Below the pieces are notes generated by a model, which made no database searches, was not told where the DNA came from, and saw only the letters and a program-made list of their open reading frames with translations. Of a DNA stretch of 64,000 nt, positions 8,251 to 18,796 are shown one piece after another. Both the position numbers and the translations under genes were made by a program. Position 1 is the stretch's first letter; the number at the start of each line of letters is the position of its first letter. This DNA is from Pseudomonas sp. Irchel 3E13 (lineage in GTDB: Bacteria > Pseudomonadota > Gammaproteobacteria > Pseudomonadales > Pseudomonadaceae), in the NCBI RefSeq assembly GCF_900187455.1, contig NZ_FYDX01000004.1, positions 1-64,000 of the forward strand, read 5' to 3'.

Positions 8251-11200
8251 TCAGGCAAACGGGGTTTCTTCAAACGCACCACCCGCTTTGTGCGGCAACG
8301 ACTGGAAGGGATCGGCAAAACGGGCATTGCCGGAAAGTGCTACATCATTGATTTCCTGGACTCCGCCCAGTTGTGTACTGACGAAGTTATCCCCCGTTAC
8401 CGGTTCGACAGTTTGAATCATGCTCCAGAAATCAAGGGTGTTGTCCGTGATTTCCGCCACTTTATAAACGGTTGTGGGTGCGTTTTCAGCGAGCATTTTC
8501 AGATGGGTTGCCTGTGCGCGGTAGGAAACCGCGCGCGCGCCTTCGTACAAATAATGAGGAACTTTTGCCGCGCTGTACCAACGCTGAGCACCGGCCAACG
8601 CTGACTTGCCGAGCGCTGTTGCGTAGAGCGATATATAACGTGCGGCCATATTGAGTGAGCCCCTGCTCAATGTCTGGGCTAATTGAGCGATGGGTTTTGC
8701 AGCCCGGTAAACGCCATGCGCCACTATGCCCAATGCAGGCCCTGCCAGGCCCGCGCCTACTGACATCACTCCGAGGCCGAGGCCGATTTTCCCCAATACG
8801 TTGGACGTCTTCGGGTCGCTGTCTTTCAAAATGATCGAGGCCAACTCGAAATAGAAGGCGCCCATTGAGATACCCGTCACCGCCATTGAAAAGGCCAGCG
8901 AGGCACCGGATGTCAGTGGTGCCAACATCGCCCCCACCCCGGTGATCACAAGACCGAACTCCCGCGTCTCCATCCACGGTTTTTCACCATAGCGGCTGTA
9001 TTGCATGACCACCTGGTGCCCATCGTAGTCATGGTTATTGACCGGGTCGGCATCGCAGTAACTGAAGCGGGAGAGCCCTCCTGCGTCAAACGGACTCCAG
9101 CTATCCGGTGACTGAAACCGCTGCAACTGCGGGTCATATAAACGGTAGCCGTTACCCAGATGGTAAAACCCCAGGCGATTGAGTGGCTCACCTTTGAAAC
9201 CGAGCCAGGTCACGGACTTCGGCTCGGGTTTGCGATAGCCGTAAGGGGTATACGTGAAATAGGTAATGGCCTTGCTGGCGACATCGATACTGGCGAATAC
9301 CGTACCTGCCGCATCGCGCAACTCGAAAGAACAACTGGACGACGCGGCGGCTGTACCGCTCGTTATCACCGCCTCTTGCAGGTAGCAACTCGGGCTGTCG
9401 TTTTGCAGCACAAGTGTGCGCTCGTTGAAACCATGGGTACTTTCATCGTCGCGCTGGACCACCGCATAAATCCGGTTGTTGCGGTAATGGTAGCGCTCAC
9501 TCCATTTGCCTTGGTTGGCACCGCGAATCCGCCCGAGGTCGTCATACGCGAACACATAGGCTTCCTCGCCAGCGATAGTGCAGGTATCAACCTGTCCGTT
9601 GCGGTGATAAGCGAAGTTGCGGTCACCCTGCTGGAGGACAAAACCAAACAGGTCATATCGGGTTTCACCTTTATCCGACCCCGTCATCTCCTCAGGTTTT
9701 CGCCCATAGGTGTAGCCGATCGTGGTGGTTGCGACGGATGCGGGGCGAGTGGCTCCGGTATAGCAGTCGTCCAGGCGTGACCGGACGTTGCCCACGCAGC
9801 CATAAACGAAGGCCTGTTTGACACAGTGCTGGCCGTTGTCATTTACGACACCTGGGCCCGTGCAGGACCACGTTTGCAAGCGCTTGAGGCCGTCGTATTC
9901 ATAACTGTCGGCGCATTTCTCCTTGCCTTTGACCTTCAAACTGCGTTTTTTAAGACGGCCGTCGCCCAACAAGGTGCGCTCAATGACATGGGGATCAACA
10001 CCGTCACAGGCAAACGCGCGGCTGATCTCATGACCACTCGCGTCGTATGTGTAGGTGACGGTCATCGTGACGTTACTGTTCAGCGCCTTGATGGTCTCCT
10101 TTTCCAGGCGGCCGCTATCCGCGTATACCGAGGTTGTTTCGCAACGGTTGTTCTTCGAGGCGGTAATGCGCCCAAAGGCGTCATAGGCGTAGCGGGTGAG
10201 TCCGCCCTCCAACCCTTCGAACCCGAGCAGGCAGCCACGCAAGCTGAAGGTGCTGGTTGAAGCGCCGGTGCCTTTCGGCTCGACAATACGCTCGCTTCGC
10301 GTGAACCCGGTGCAAACGGTTTCGTAACCTGCCAGGGGAGATGGCGCGCCGCTATCTTCTACTCCGGCTTTTTCTTGCGGTGCGGTTTCTCCTGCAGCGT
10401 GGGTTCCTGTTTCAGACACGGGGGTTCCGTAGTCATCGATCAGGCATGTTTGCTCCCACACTTTCCGTGTAAAGCCACGGCCCAAGGCATCGTTCATCTG
10501 AACACCCAAGGCCGTGGCCTCCTCACCTTCGATCCGCGCACTCAGCCACTTCGAGTAACGGTCTCTCCAGGAGACGGAGGAGGTAAGCCCGTCTGTCGTG
10601 GTGGTGAGCAAGCGCCCGGTCGCATCATAGGTGTATGTCGTAGGGGCACCTATGCAGGGGGTGAGGGTTGTGAGCTGACCGTAGGCGTCGTAGCGGAAAG
10701 AGAGGCTGTCTTGTTCGGTCTCCTTGTTGTCCTTGTCCACGTTCAGGTACTTGATCGACGTCGGCTGCCCGGCAGCGTTGATGGCGCGAACAACCTTGAA
10801 ACGCGTACCGCCCGGGACGCCGTAGGTTTCACTGCTAGTGCCTTGCGCATCCCGTTGGCGCTCAACCTGAAAACTGCCCTGTGTCAGGGTTTCACGACCC
10901 GCGGCAACGGTGAGCGTCTGGATTTTGCGGTCAAGTTCTTTGCCGTCGCTGCCCTTGAGCACCTGGGTGACCGTCTGGCTGCCGTCCGTGCCGACTTCAC
11001 TCCAGCGCGTTTCGCGGGTCATGCAGTGTTTGTGGGCGCTGTCGTAGTCGTAGTCACACCGGCTGGCGACCGCACCGCCAGGGTGATAGGTGGTGGTACT
11101 GGTCGACAGCCATGCCTTGCCATCGGGGCTCAGCCAACTCTGACGCTCCCGGTTCAGCGTATCCCTGACCACCCGGGTTCGTACGCCAGTCCCGCCCTCG

Positions 11201-13491
11201 TGGGTTTCACATTGATACAGTCCGCCTTTGAGCACAGTCCACTCATGCAGCCGTTCCGTGGTTGTGCCGTCCGCTAACGTCACCTTCTGCGCCGTCAGCC
11301 TTCCCTGTTTGTCATATTCGTAAGACGTCTCGACGTTCTCGCCGTTTTTCGACCCATGCAAACGCCCGGTGTAAATGGAACTACGACAAGACGTGTGAAT
11401 CTCTTTAATAGGCTCGGGCCGCGAGGAGTTGCATTGGGGCTGAACAACAATTTCGGTAAGGAATTCATCGTCGCCCCCGTCCGCGGCAGACTCAACTTTA
11501 TAAGAAAAGGTGGTCGTAACCCCAGAACGTCCATCCTTTACCCCTTCAGGCGTGAGCCACTCCATTTCCTTTTGACTGACCAGGCCAAAGCCTGGCAAGT
11601 TACTGTCGGTTTGATACTTCAATGTTTCTCTACATATTGCGAATGGCGACTCGACAGCGTCCAACTTGAACCCTCGCGCATTTTGCTTGCTCTGAAAGTC
11701 CAGGCTTTTCTCCAGATCAGCCAGCGTTTTCTTGGCTTTTTCCCCGTCTTGTTTTTTCAGGCTATCCAGCAGTGCCTTGGCCGCCTCTTTGGCTACCGCC
11801 AACTGCAAAGCGGAAACATCGACTTCGGTGTAGTCCGGCCGTAGTACCGTCAATTTTATCTCCGGCACGACCATCACGCCCAAGGGGCCTTTATTCAGGG
11901 TTTTATAGCCATAAAAAGCCAGGCTCAACGCATACTTGTTTTCACCCTCTTTGCGATAGACCAGTTCAGACTCAACGTGCGTGCATCCGCCACTTTCATC
12001 ACCTGGGTATTTGATATCCACAGGCAGGTTGAATGCATTCCGGGCATAGTCATTGGCCGCATGACTCATGCTGACGGTTGTTTCTATGCGAGTACCCCAG
12101 GTAAACCCGGATGAACCGAATGCGAGGGCTCCCCAACCGATCGGGTTCAAATAGTCGAGGGGCGCCAACAGGATGCCGAAGAAACTGGTGTTGCTGTAGC
12201 CGACTTTTTTCTCCGTCACGGTGTATTTTTTGTAGTTATTGAAATAGGTCCATTCAGTAACCGTGTCACCTTGTGCTCTGGACACCAGGTTACCGCTGGG
12301 GTCATATTCCAGCGTTACCTCATCGACCGTGACCCCATCAATTTTCTTGGTGGATTTCACCGTGGCCACGGCACGCTTATCGTCCACCTTGACCTCTTGC
12401 TCCTGAGTGACAGCCACGCCATTGGCAATGACCGTCTCCGACACCTGCCGGCCGTCCTTGTACTGGTATTCACGAGTGCAGAGCACAACAGCGTCTTCAT
12501 CACCCTTTTTCAATTGGCGGCAGGTGATGGTCGTCTTGTCGGCCGTGTACTCATACGCTTCAACAAGAGGATCGACGCCCGCGCCAGGTGAAACTTTATA
12601 TTCACTGACTTTATCGCCTGCGTAGGTCACGGACTCGGTATGGGTGGACGTGTCTAACCGCAGAGCGTCACCTTCCTTGGCCCCGGCAATCATGTGTTCC
12701 GTGATGATATCGATGCGGCTTAATTTATCGTCGACGAGAGTGCTCCGGTATATTTTCTTGCCCAGGATTCCGCACCCCGTGACCGTGACCTTGAACTCAA
12801 CGCCCTCCGCCTTGAAGTCATCATGCGCCTCCAACTCATACCTCACTTGTTCATGGGTATCCGGAAACACGATGAGTCGTTTGAAAATCAAATTCTTCCC
12901 AAATTTATCGATATGCCGGCCATTTCGCGGTGCTGCTTCAGTTTTTAACAGGCATCGATCACCCGCATAAATTGAACGTAATCTGGACTCCGAATCAGAA
13001 AAAGAAGCCTCGTAAATATCGGTTTCCCAGTCTAGTTTTAATGTTTTTCCTGTAGGGGCAGAGTACGCCAACAACAGCCCACCACTGTTCGAATAAATGT
13101 GATGCTCCTTGCCACCGTCTTCATGACGCACGTGGATATCACAAAAATCACCATTCTCAGCGTAGTGAATGGGCCCGGCCGACAGTGTAAAATCACCAAA
13201 ATCCTTCTCGCTCTTCTCACTAATACTCGTGGTAATCAAGCGCCCGTCACGAATGGGCAAGTCCAGTATATGCAGGACTTCATCATACCTGACACCGGAT
13301 ATCTCGCTTATAACACCAACAGGCAGGAGCGTAATGCTGGGAGATTCCAAGCTACAAAACAAACTCAAGTTTAACGGTACGCTCAGCCCTTCATCCGCAT
13401 AAAGACCAGCAATGGGGATTGAAAATCTACCCTGACCAGTCTGTGGATTGATCGAGATATGTTTCTCGAAAAGATTCGGATTGGAAGACAT
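8251..13491 (-). CDS. RHS/YD-repeat giant protein 1
   Basis: The protein has 1746 residues. It starts at the ATG at 13491, with AGGAG 8 nt upstream. The N-terminus reads N-P-N-L-F-E-K-H-I-S-I-N-P-Q-T-G-Q-G and lacks an obvious signal peptide. Many YD repeats follow (for example Y-E-Y-D-K-Q-G-R-L-T, Y-T-Y-D-A-T-G-R-L-L, Y-A-Y-D-A-F-G-R-I-T), then an RHS core ending L-G-N-G-Y-R-L-Y-D-P-Q-L-Q-R-F and D-P-V-N-N-H-D-Y-D-G-H. The last ~270 residues begin with Gly/Ala-rich hydrophobic helices (I-T-G-V-G-A-M-L-A-P-L) and are homologous to the tail of RHS2. RHS proteins fold into shells around a C-terminal cargo, often a toxin. No VgrG, PAAR, TcA/TcB or immunity gene is seen nearby, so toxin function is unproven. 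Base composition in its 5' third looks lower in GC than its neighbours, which suggests transfer. Confidence 0.85.
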   Translation of the reverse strand: MSSNPNLFEKHISINPQTGQGRFSIPIAGLYADEGLSVPLNLSLFCSLESPSITLLPVGVISEISGVRYDEVLHILDLPIRDGRLITTSISEKSEKDFGDFTLSAGPIHYAENGDFCDIHVRHEDGGKEHHIYSNSGGLLLAYSAPTGKTLKLDWETDIYEASFSDSESRLRSIYAGDRCLLKTEAAPRNGRHIDKFGKNLIFKRLIVFPDTHEQVRYELEAHDDFKAEGVEFKVTVTGCGILGKKIYRSTLVDDKLSRIDIITEHMIAGAKEGDALRLDTSTHTESVTYAGDKVSEYKVSPGAGVDPLVEAYEYTADKTTITCRQLKKGDEDAVVLCTREYQYKDGRQVSETVIANGVAVTQEQEVKVDDKRAVATVKSTKKIDGVTVDEVTLEYDPSGNLVSRAQGDTVTEWTYFNNYKKYTVTEKKVGYSNTSFFGILLAPLDYLNPIGWGALAFGSSGFTWGTRIETTVSMSHAANDYARNAFNLPVDIKYPGDESGGCTHVESELVYRKEGENKYALSLAFYGYKTLNKGPLGVMVVPEIKLTVLRPDYTEVDVSALQLAVAKEAAKALLDSLKKQDGEKAKKTLADLEKSLDFQSKQNARGFKLDAVESPFAICRETLKYQTDSNLPGFGLVSQKEMEWLTPEGVKDGRSGVTTTFSYKVESAADGGDDEFLTEIVVQPQCNSSRPEPIKEIHTSCRSSIYTGRLHGSKNGENVETSYEYDKQGRLTAQKVTLADGTTTERLHEWTVLKGGLYQCETHEGGTGVRTRVVRDTLNRERQSWLSPDGKAWLSTSTTTYHPGGAVASRCDYDYDSAHKHCMTRETRWSEVGTDGSQTVTQVLKGSDGKELDRKIQTLTVAAGRETLTQGSFQVERQRDAQGTSSETYGVPGGTRFKVVRAINAAGQPTSIKYLNVDKDNKETEQDSLSFRYDAYGQLTTLTPCIGAPTTYTYDATGRLLTTTTDGLTSSVSWRDRYSKWLSARIEGEEATALGVQMNDALGRGFTRKVWEQTCLIDDYGTPVSETGTHAAGETAPQEKAGVEDSGAPSPLAGYETVCTGFTRSERIVEPKGTGASTSTFSLRGCLLGFEGLEGGLTRYAYDAFGRITASKNNRCETTSVYADSGRLEKETIKALNSNVTMTVTYTYDASGHEISRAFACDGVDPHVIERTLLGDGRLKKRSLKVKGKEKCADSYEYDGLKRLQTWSCTGPGVVNDNGQHCVKQAFVYGCVGNVRSRLDDCYTGATRPASVATTTIGYTYGRKPEEMTGSDKGETRYDLFGFVLQQGDRNFAYHRNGQVDTCTIAGEEAYVFAYDDLGRIRGANQGKWSERYHYRNNRIYAVVQRDDESTHGFNERTLVLQNDSPSCYLQEAVITSGTAAASSSCSFELRDAAGTVFASIDVASKAITYFTYTPYGYRKPEPKSVTWLGFKGEPLNRLGFYHLGNGYRLYDPQLQRFQSPDSWSPFDAGGLSRFSYCDADPVNNHDYDGHQVVMQYSRYGEKPWMETREFGLVITGVGAMLAPLTSGASLAFSMAVTGISMGAFYFELASIILKDSDPKTSNVLGKIGLGLGVMSVGAGLAGPALGIVAHGVYRAAKPIAQLAQTLSRGSLNMAARYISLYATALGKSALAGAQRWYSAAKVPHYLYEGARAVSYRAQATHLKMLAENAPTTVYKVAEITDNTLDFWSMIQTVEPVTGDNFVSTQLGGVQEINDVALSGNARFADPFQSLPHKAGGAFEETPFA

Positions 13492-13551
13492 GAACGGTGC
13501 TCCTGAAAGGAATGGCACTACGCCCCACCCATTCCACCACCGCCGCAAAAA

Positions 13552-13583
13552 GGCCACAACTGACAGAATTATCAGTTGTGGCC
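13552..13583. promoter_or_regulatory. Perfect 12-bp dyad between the RHS genes (terminator and/or operator)
   Basis: Arms GGCCACAACTGA (13552-13563) and TCAGTTGTGGCC (13572-13583) are perfect inverted repeats around an 8-nt loop. On the minus strand the stem is followed by TTTTTGC, so it can terminate RHS2 transcription (stop at 13606). The inner sequence ACTGACAGAATTATCAG recurs at 18797-18826 at nearly the same distance (about 60 bp) upstream of RHS2, where no gene ends. That points to a second role in controlling the downstream RHS gene. Confidence 0.65.
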
Positions 13584-13605
13584 GTAAAAAAATCTGCTAG
13601 CGGCT

Positions 13606-16600
13606 TTATTGGAAGTTTCGATAAAGCGCTGCCGGTTCTAACTCCGGGTGTTCAAAGGGATCCTCGTCGTCGAACTCATCCAGTTCCACATCCCCATCGA
13701 TATCCATGTCCCCGCTCAACGAATGACTGAAACTGTCAGTCGCGGCAATAATCTGGAAATCCTGGATCTGGGTCCAGTAGCGAAGCGCGTCATCGGCGCG
13801 TGATAGGGCCAACGGCATGGTAGAGCCCCTTTCAAGCACTCGCTTCATAAAGGTGGCATGGGCCCGATAAGAAATCGGGCCCATGCCCCAGTAGAGGTAG
13901 TTCGACGCGCTGGCAACGTGTTGCCAACGCTGGGCCGCACCCAGCGCGGATTTGCCAAGTGCCGAGGTTTGCAGGCGCATATAGCGCCCGGAAAGCGCCA
14001 GCGATTTGTTGCTCAGGGCCTGCGCGGCACTCGCAATCGAGTTCGTGCCGTGGGACACCGCATGCGCAGCGAGCCCCACAACGGGTTTGACGATACCGGC
14101 CGTGATGCCCGCGAGCCCGAACGCAAGCCCCGCGGTTCCCAGGGCCTTGGATAATTTCGGATCGCTGTCCTGCAACAGGATCGACGCCAGGTCGAAATAG
14201 AATGACGCCGCGGAAGCGCCCGTCACCGCGATGGAAAAGGCCAGTGAGCCTCCGGCCGACAAGGGTGCCAGCATCGCACCCAGGCCGGTCAGTACCAGAC
14301 TGAACTCACGGGTATGGATCAAGGGCATCCCGCCATGGCGACTGTATTGCGCAACCACCGTGTGCCCGTTGTAGTCATGGTTGTTGACCGGGTCCGCGTC
14401 GCAGTAACTGAACCGTGAGAGTCCTCCCGCGCCAAACGGGCTCCAGCTATCGGCGGCCTGGAAACGCTGCAGTTGCGGGTCGTACAGGCGGTAGCCATTG
14501 CCCAGGTGATAGAGCCCCAGGGCATTGAGCGGCTCGCCTTTGAAGCCGAGCCAGGTCACCGCGCGCGAGTCGGCTTCGCGATAACCGTAAGGCGTGTAGG
14601 TGAAGTACGTGACGTGCTTGTCGCTCAGGTCGATGCTTGCGAAAACACTGCCGGCGGCGTCGCGCAGTTCGAAAGAACGGGTTCGCGAAGGGTCACCCGC
14701 AGCGCTGAACACAACGCGGTCCTGTAGATAGCAACTCGGGCTGTCGTTCAGCAGCACGAACCGGCGCTCACTGAAACCCTGGCTGCTTTTGCCGTCGCGC
14801 TGGACCAGCGCGTAAATCCGCTCGTTGCGGTAATGGTAATGCTCGCTCCATTCACCCTGGCGTGCGCCGCGGGTCCGGCCGAGATCGTCGTAGGCAAACA
14901 CATAATCCGCCTCGCCCTCGACAGAACAGGTGTCGACCTGGCCATTGCCGTGATAGGTGAAGCGCCGGTCAGCCTGCCGGGTCACCCTGCCGAACGGGTC
15001 ATGTTCTGTCGGGCCGTTGTTCGACGCGGTGAGTTCCTCGAGTTTTCCGTAGCAGTATTCGAGGGTGCGGGTCGTGCAGGCGTCAGGGCGGGTGTTGCCG
15101 CTGTAGCAGTCATCTGCCCGGGACAGCACATTACCCAACGGGCAATAGGTGAAGACCTGCCGGACGCAACGCTCGCCCTCGTCGTTGCTTGCGCCAGGGC
15201 CGGAGCATGACCAGCTTTTCAGCCGTTTGAGCCCATCGTATTCGTAGCTGTCGCTACGCCTGGCCTTGCCTTTGACGTTCAAGCTGCTCTTTTGCAGGCG
15301 ACCGTCGCCCAGCACCGTGCGCTCGATCACATGGGTATCAAGGCCGTCACCGGCGAAGGTGCGGCTGATCTCATGGCCGCTTTCGTTGTACTGGTAGGTC
15401 ACGGTCATGCTGACGTCGGGGTTCAGCGCCTTGATGGTTTCTTTTGCCAGCAGGCCGCTGTCGGTGTAGGCGAACGTCGATTCGCAGCGCGCGTTGCTGG
15501 ACCGGGTGATGCGGCCCAAGGCGTCGTATTGATAACGCGTTGCCCCGCCTTCCAGGCCCTCGAACCCGATAAGGTTGCCGCGCAGGCTGTAGCGGGAAAT
15601 GGATTCGCAGGTGCCCTGTGCAGCGACTATCCGCTCGCTGCAGGTGAAGCCGCTGTTGCTGCTTTCGTAGCCCGCCAGGGTTGGCGGTGCAGGCTCATCG
15701 TCCTGAGCCGCGTCGAGCGTCTTCACCTGGCCCCAGACGCGCTGCGAATAAACGCTGCCCAGGCCATCCGCATTCTGACGCCCGACAAGCCGGCGCTCCG
15801 TTCCGGTGCCGATATCCTGAACATGGATGTCCACGTCATTGGCGGTGACGTTGGTGTACTTCCGGCTGATTTCAATGCCCTCGGTGGTGGCCGTGAGCAC
15901 GCGCCCCATCGAGTCATAGGTGTAGGAAGACGCACCCGCGAAGGTGGGCGTCAGTTTTTCGAGTTGGCCATAGCCGTCGTAGCTGAACAAAAGGCTGTCC
16001 AGCTCGGTTTGCCTGTCGTCCTTATCCAGCTTCAGGTATTTGACCGATTCCGGTTGCCCGGCCGCGTTGCAGGCGCGGTGAACCAGCAGCCGGTCTTTTC
16101 CGGGCGTGCCAAAGGTTTCCTTCAGCGCACCGTGCTCGCCGTACTGGCGCTGTACCTGAAAACTGCCTTGGGTCAGGGTTTCACTGTCGGCGCCGATGGT
16201 CAGCGTCTGGCTCTTGCGGTCCAGCTCCTTGCCGTCGGCATCCTTGAGGACATGGGTGATCGTGTGGCTGCTCTGGGGGTCGGCGTCGCTCCAGTGTGTT
16301 TCACGGGTCATGCACTTGTTGTGGCTGCTGTCGTAATCGTCATCACAACGGCTGGCCCGCCGGCCACTGGGGTGATACGTGGCGCTGCTGGTTTGCAGCC
16401 AGGCAACGCCATCCGGACTGACCCAGCGCTCGCGCTCGCGGCCGAGCACATCCTTGATGACCCGGGTTCGCCGGGTTGCGTCGGTGCTGTGGGTTTCACA
16501 CTGGTACAGCCCGCCCTTGAGCGCGGTCCACTGGAACAGCCGGTCAGTGCGCGTGCCGTCCGGCAGCGTCACCTCCTGGGCGACCAACCTGCCCTGCTCG

Positions 16601-18741
16601 TCGTATCGGTAGGCGGTCTCGATTCCGTCACAGTCCTTGGCCCACTGCCGGCGTCCGCTGTAGATGGAGCGGCGCTGGGACGAATGGACCTCGGGGCTGG
16701 TTGACGTCGAAGTGCGACGGCCTGAAACCGTGGTGTCGATGCACAGCGCATCGCCGCTGCCGTCCTGCGAAGGCTCCACCCGGTAGTCGAAGGTGGAGAC
16801 AACGCCGTCGCGCTCTTTCGGCGCGCCCTCGGCGTCGAGCTGACGCCGGGTTTTCTGGGTAATCAGTCCATAGCCCGGTTTCTTGTTATCGCTCTGGTAC
16901 TCCAGTGTTTCCAACAGCATGCCGCCGTTGGTCCAGGGCTTTAGCAGCCTGAACCCTCGGGCGTTTTCCTTGCTTTGCGCGACCAGGCTCTTTTTCAGGG
17001 CGGCAAGGTCATCGTCTGCTTTCTGCTTTTTGAAACTCTCCAGCAACTCCCTTGCGGCGGCATTGGCCACCTCAAGTTGCTGAGCGGACACATCGACTTC
17101 TTCGCACGACGGCTGCAACACCGTGAGTTTCTGTACGGGAACAAGCCCCGCGCCAAGGGTTTGGTAACCATAGTAAGTCAGGCTCAGGGCCCGTTTCTTT
17201 TTGCCATCCTTGCGGTAAACGAACATTGATTCGACATGCGTGCAACCGCCACTCATATCGCCTGGGTAGTTGAGTGCCACCGGCAACTGGAACGCTTCCT
17301 TGGCGTAATCATTGGCCGCGTAACTCATGCTCACTTCACTGTCGATGACCGTGCCCCAGGTAAACCCCTGCGAGGCGAAAGCATGCATTCCCCAACCAAT
17401 CGGATTCAGATAGTCGAAGGCCTTGAAGAACAGACCGAAGAAGCTCGTGTCCTCGAATTTTGTAGCTTTTTCTTCTACCCGGTACTTCTTGTAATTGTTG
17501 TAGTACGTCCATTCGGTGACCGTGTCACCCCGGGTTCTGGACACCAGATTGCCGCTCGGACCGTATTCCAGGGTTTCCTCATCGACCGTTACTCCATCGA
17601 CGGCCCGGGTGGATTTGACGATGGCCAGCGCATTTTTCTGGTCCAGCGTGACGTGTTGTTCCCGAGTGACCTTGATGCCGTTGGCGACCACTGATTCGGC
17701 AACCTGGCGCCCTTCCTCGAAGAGGCACTCGCGGATACCGAGCACCGTGCCCTCGGCCACGTCATCGCCCGCGCTGACCTGACGGCAAGTCATCGTGGTT
17801 TTGTCGTCACTGTACTCATAGGTTTCAACAAAGGTATCGACCCCGGCCCCGGGTGAAAGGCTGTAGCTGCTGACTTTATCCCCGTCGAAGAGCAAGGTTT
17901 CCGTGTGGGTGGAGCTCTCCACCACAGGCGCATCGCCTTCTTTCGCACCGGGAATGCTGTGCTGCCGGCAGACGTCGATCTTGCTGAGCTTGCCGTCGGT
18001 GGTTTCAAGCCGATAGACCGTCTTGCCCAGGATGCCGCAGCCCTCGACCTCGATGGTGACAATCGGGTCGTGCCCCTTGCGCTCGATTTCCTTGAAGGTA
18101 TAGGTAACTTGCTCAGGCGTACCGGGGAACACTACAAACGCTTCGAAGATTTGAGCGTCCTTTGAAGTACGTTGGTACTTGCCCGCTTTTAACACCCGCA
18201 CTTCTACCTGACGGCAGTGCTCGCCCTTGACCTTGAACAAGCATCGATCACCCGCCTCAATGGAATGCAGTCGCGCACAGCCATCTTTTCGTTCATAGAC
18301 CTTGTCATCGTAGGTCCACTCAAAGTTCAAGGACTTGCCGCCAGGAGCGCTGAACCGGGTCAACACCACCTCGGCGATGTTTTCCCCGAACCTGGAAAAC
18401 ACCTCCCCCCCGCCGCCCTTGTGAGACACGCGGATCAGATGATTGAAGCGCGTGTAGGTAATGCCGATATCACCGAAGTCATTCTCGCCCCAGGTCAGTT
18501 CCTGACTGATCAAACGGCCATCACTGAGCGGCAATCCTTCCAGGAACGCTCCACGCATCCTCCCCGATGGCACCAGTTGCAAAAAAGGCCTGTCCAGGCT
18601 GCAGAACACGCTTAATTTGTAAGGCGTACTCAGCCCTTCATCCGCATACAAATCGGCGATCGGCAAAGAGAACATGCCCTGGCCGGTCTGCGGGTTAATG
18701 GAAACATGCTTGTGGAATAGTTCCGGATTAACAGAGGCCAT
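13606..18741 (-). CDS. RHS/YD-repeat giant protein 2
   Basis: The 1711-residue paralogue of RHS1 starts at the ATG at 18741, with AGGAG and the same CACCGT leader spacing as RHS1. The N-terminus is V-N-P-E-L-F-H-K-H-V-S-I-N-P-Q-T-G-Q-G, followed by YD repeats (Y-R-Y-D-E-Q-G-R-L-V, Y-Q-Y-D-A-L-G-R-I-T, F-A-Y-D-D-L-G-R-T-R) and the core G-N-G-Y-R-L-Y-D-P-Q-L-Q-R-F...D-P-V-N-N-H-D-Y-N-G-H. After the core a ~200-residue hydrophobic Gly/Ala-rich helical region matches that of RHS1; only the last ~45 residues diverge, here strongly acidic (D-E-F-D-D-E-D-P-F-E). In polymorphic toxins the tail after the core normally differs between paralogues, so the shared tail is unusual. Codon use looks more chromosomal than in RHS1. 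Confidence 0.86.
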   Translation of the reverse strand: MASVNPELFHKHVSINPQTGQGMFSLPIADLYADEGLSTPYKLSVFCSLDRPFLQLVPSGRMRGAFLEGLPLSDGRLISQELTWGENDFGDIGITYTRFNHLIRVSHKGGGGEVFSRFGENIAEVVLTRFSAPGGKSLNFEWTYDDKVYERKDGCARLHSIEAGDRCLFKVKGEHCRQVEVRVLKAGKYQRTSKDAQIFEAFVVFPGTPEQVTYTFKEIERKGHDPIVTIEVEGCGILGKTVYRLETTDGKLSKIDVCRQHSIPGAKEGDAPVVESSTHTETLLFDGDKVSSYSLSPGAGVDTFVETYEYSDDKTTMTCRQVSAGDDVAEGTVLGIRECLFEEGRQVAESVVANGIKVTREQHVTLDQKNALAIVKSTRAVDGVTVDEETLEYGPSGNLVSRTRGDTVTEWTYYNNYKKYRVEEKATKFEDTSFFGLFFKAFDYLNPIGWGMHAFASQGFTWGTVIDSEVSMSYAANDYAKEAFQLPVALNYPGDMSGGCTHVESMFVYRKDGKKKRALSLTYYGYQTLGAGLVPVQKLTVLQPSCEEVDVSAQQLEVANAAARELLESFKKQKADDDLAALKKSLVAQSKENARGFRLLKPWTNGGMLLETLEYQSDNKKPGYGLITQKTRRQLDAEGAPKERDGVVSTFDYRVEPSQDGSGDALCIDTTVSGRRTSTSTSPEVHSSQRRSIYSGRRQWAKDCDGIETAYRYDEQGRLVAQEVTLPDGTRTDRLFQWTALKGGLYQCETHSTDATRRTRVIKDVLGRERERWVSPDGVAWLQTSSATYHPSGRRASRCDDDYDSSHNKCMTRETHWSDADPQSSHTITHVLKDADGKELDRKSQTLTIGADSETLTQGSFQVQRQYGEHGALKETFGTPGKDRLLVHRACNAAGQPESVKYLKLDKDDRQTELDSLLFSYDGYGQLEKLTPTFAGASSYTYDSMGRVLTATTEGIEISRKYTNVTANDVDIHVQDIGTGTERRLVGRQNADGLGSVYSQRVWGQVKTLDAAQDDEPAPPTLAGYESSNSGFTCSERIVAAQGTCESISRYSLRGNLIGFEGLEGGATRYQYDALGRITRSSNARCESTFAYTDSGLLAKETIKALNPDVSMTVTYQYNESGHEISRTFAGDGLDTHVIERTVLGDGRLQKSSLNVKGKARRSDSYEYDGLKRLKSWSCSGPGASNDEGERCVRQVFTYCPLGNVLSRADDCYSGNTRPDACTTRTLEYCYGKLEELTASNNGPTEHDPFGRVTRQADRRFTYHGNGQVDTCSVEGEADYVFAYDDLGRTRGARQGEWSEHYHYRNERIYALVQRDGKSSQGFSERRFVLLNDSPSCYLQDRVVFSAAGDPSRTRSFELRDAAGSVFASIDLSDKHVTYFTYTPYGYREADSRAVTWLGFKGEPLNALGLYHLGNGYRLYDPQLQRFQAADSWSPFGAGGLSRFSYCDADPVNNHDYNGHTVVAQYSRHGGMPLIHTREFSLVLTGLGAMLAPLSAGGSLAFSIAVTGASAASFYFDLASILLQDSDPKLSKALGTAGLAFGLAGITAGIVKPVVGLAAHAVSHGTNSIASAAQALSNKSLALSGRYMRLQTSALGKSALGAAQRWQHVASASNYLYWGMGPISYRAHATFMKRVLERGSTMPLALSRADDALRYWTQIQDFQIIAATDSFSHSLSGDMDIDGDVELDEFDDEDPFEHPELEPAALYRNFQ

Positions 18742-18796
18742 GGACGGTGCTCCTGCGGAGGCGAATCATGCGCCATCCCAGCACCGCGCCGTTGTT

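Noticed and set aside
8106..8327. 73-residue minus-strand ORF overlapping the RHS1 3' end, considered as an immunity gene
   Set aside because: It overlaps the RHS1 coding end, contains the terminator hairpin and is Arg/Pro-rich without a ribosome site.
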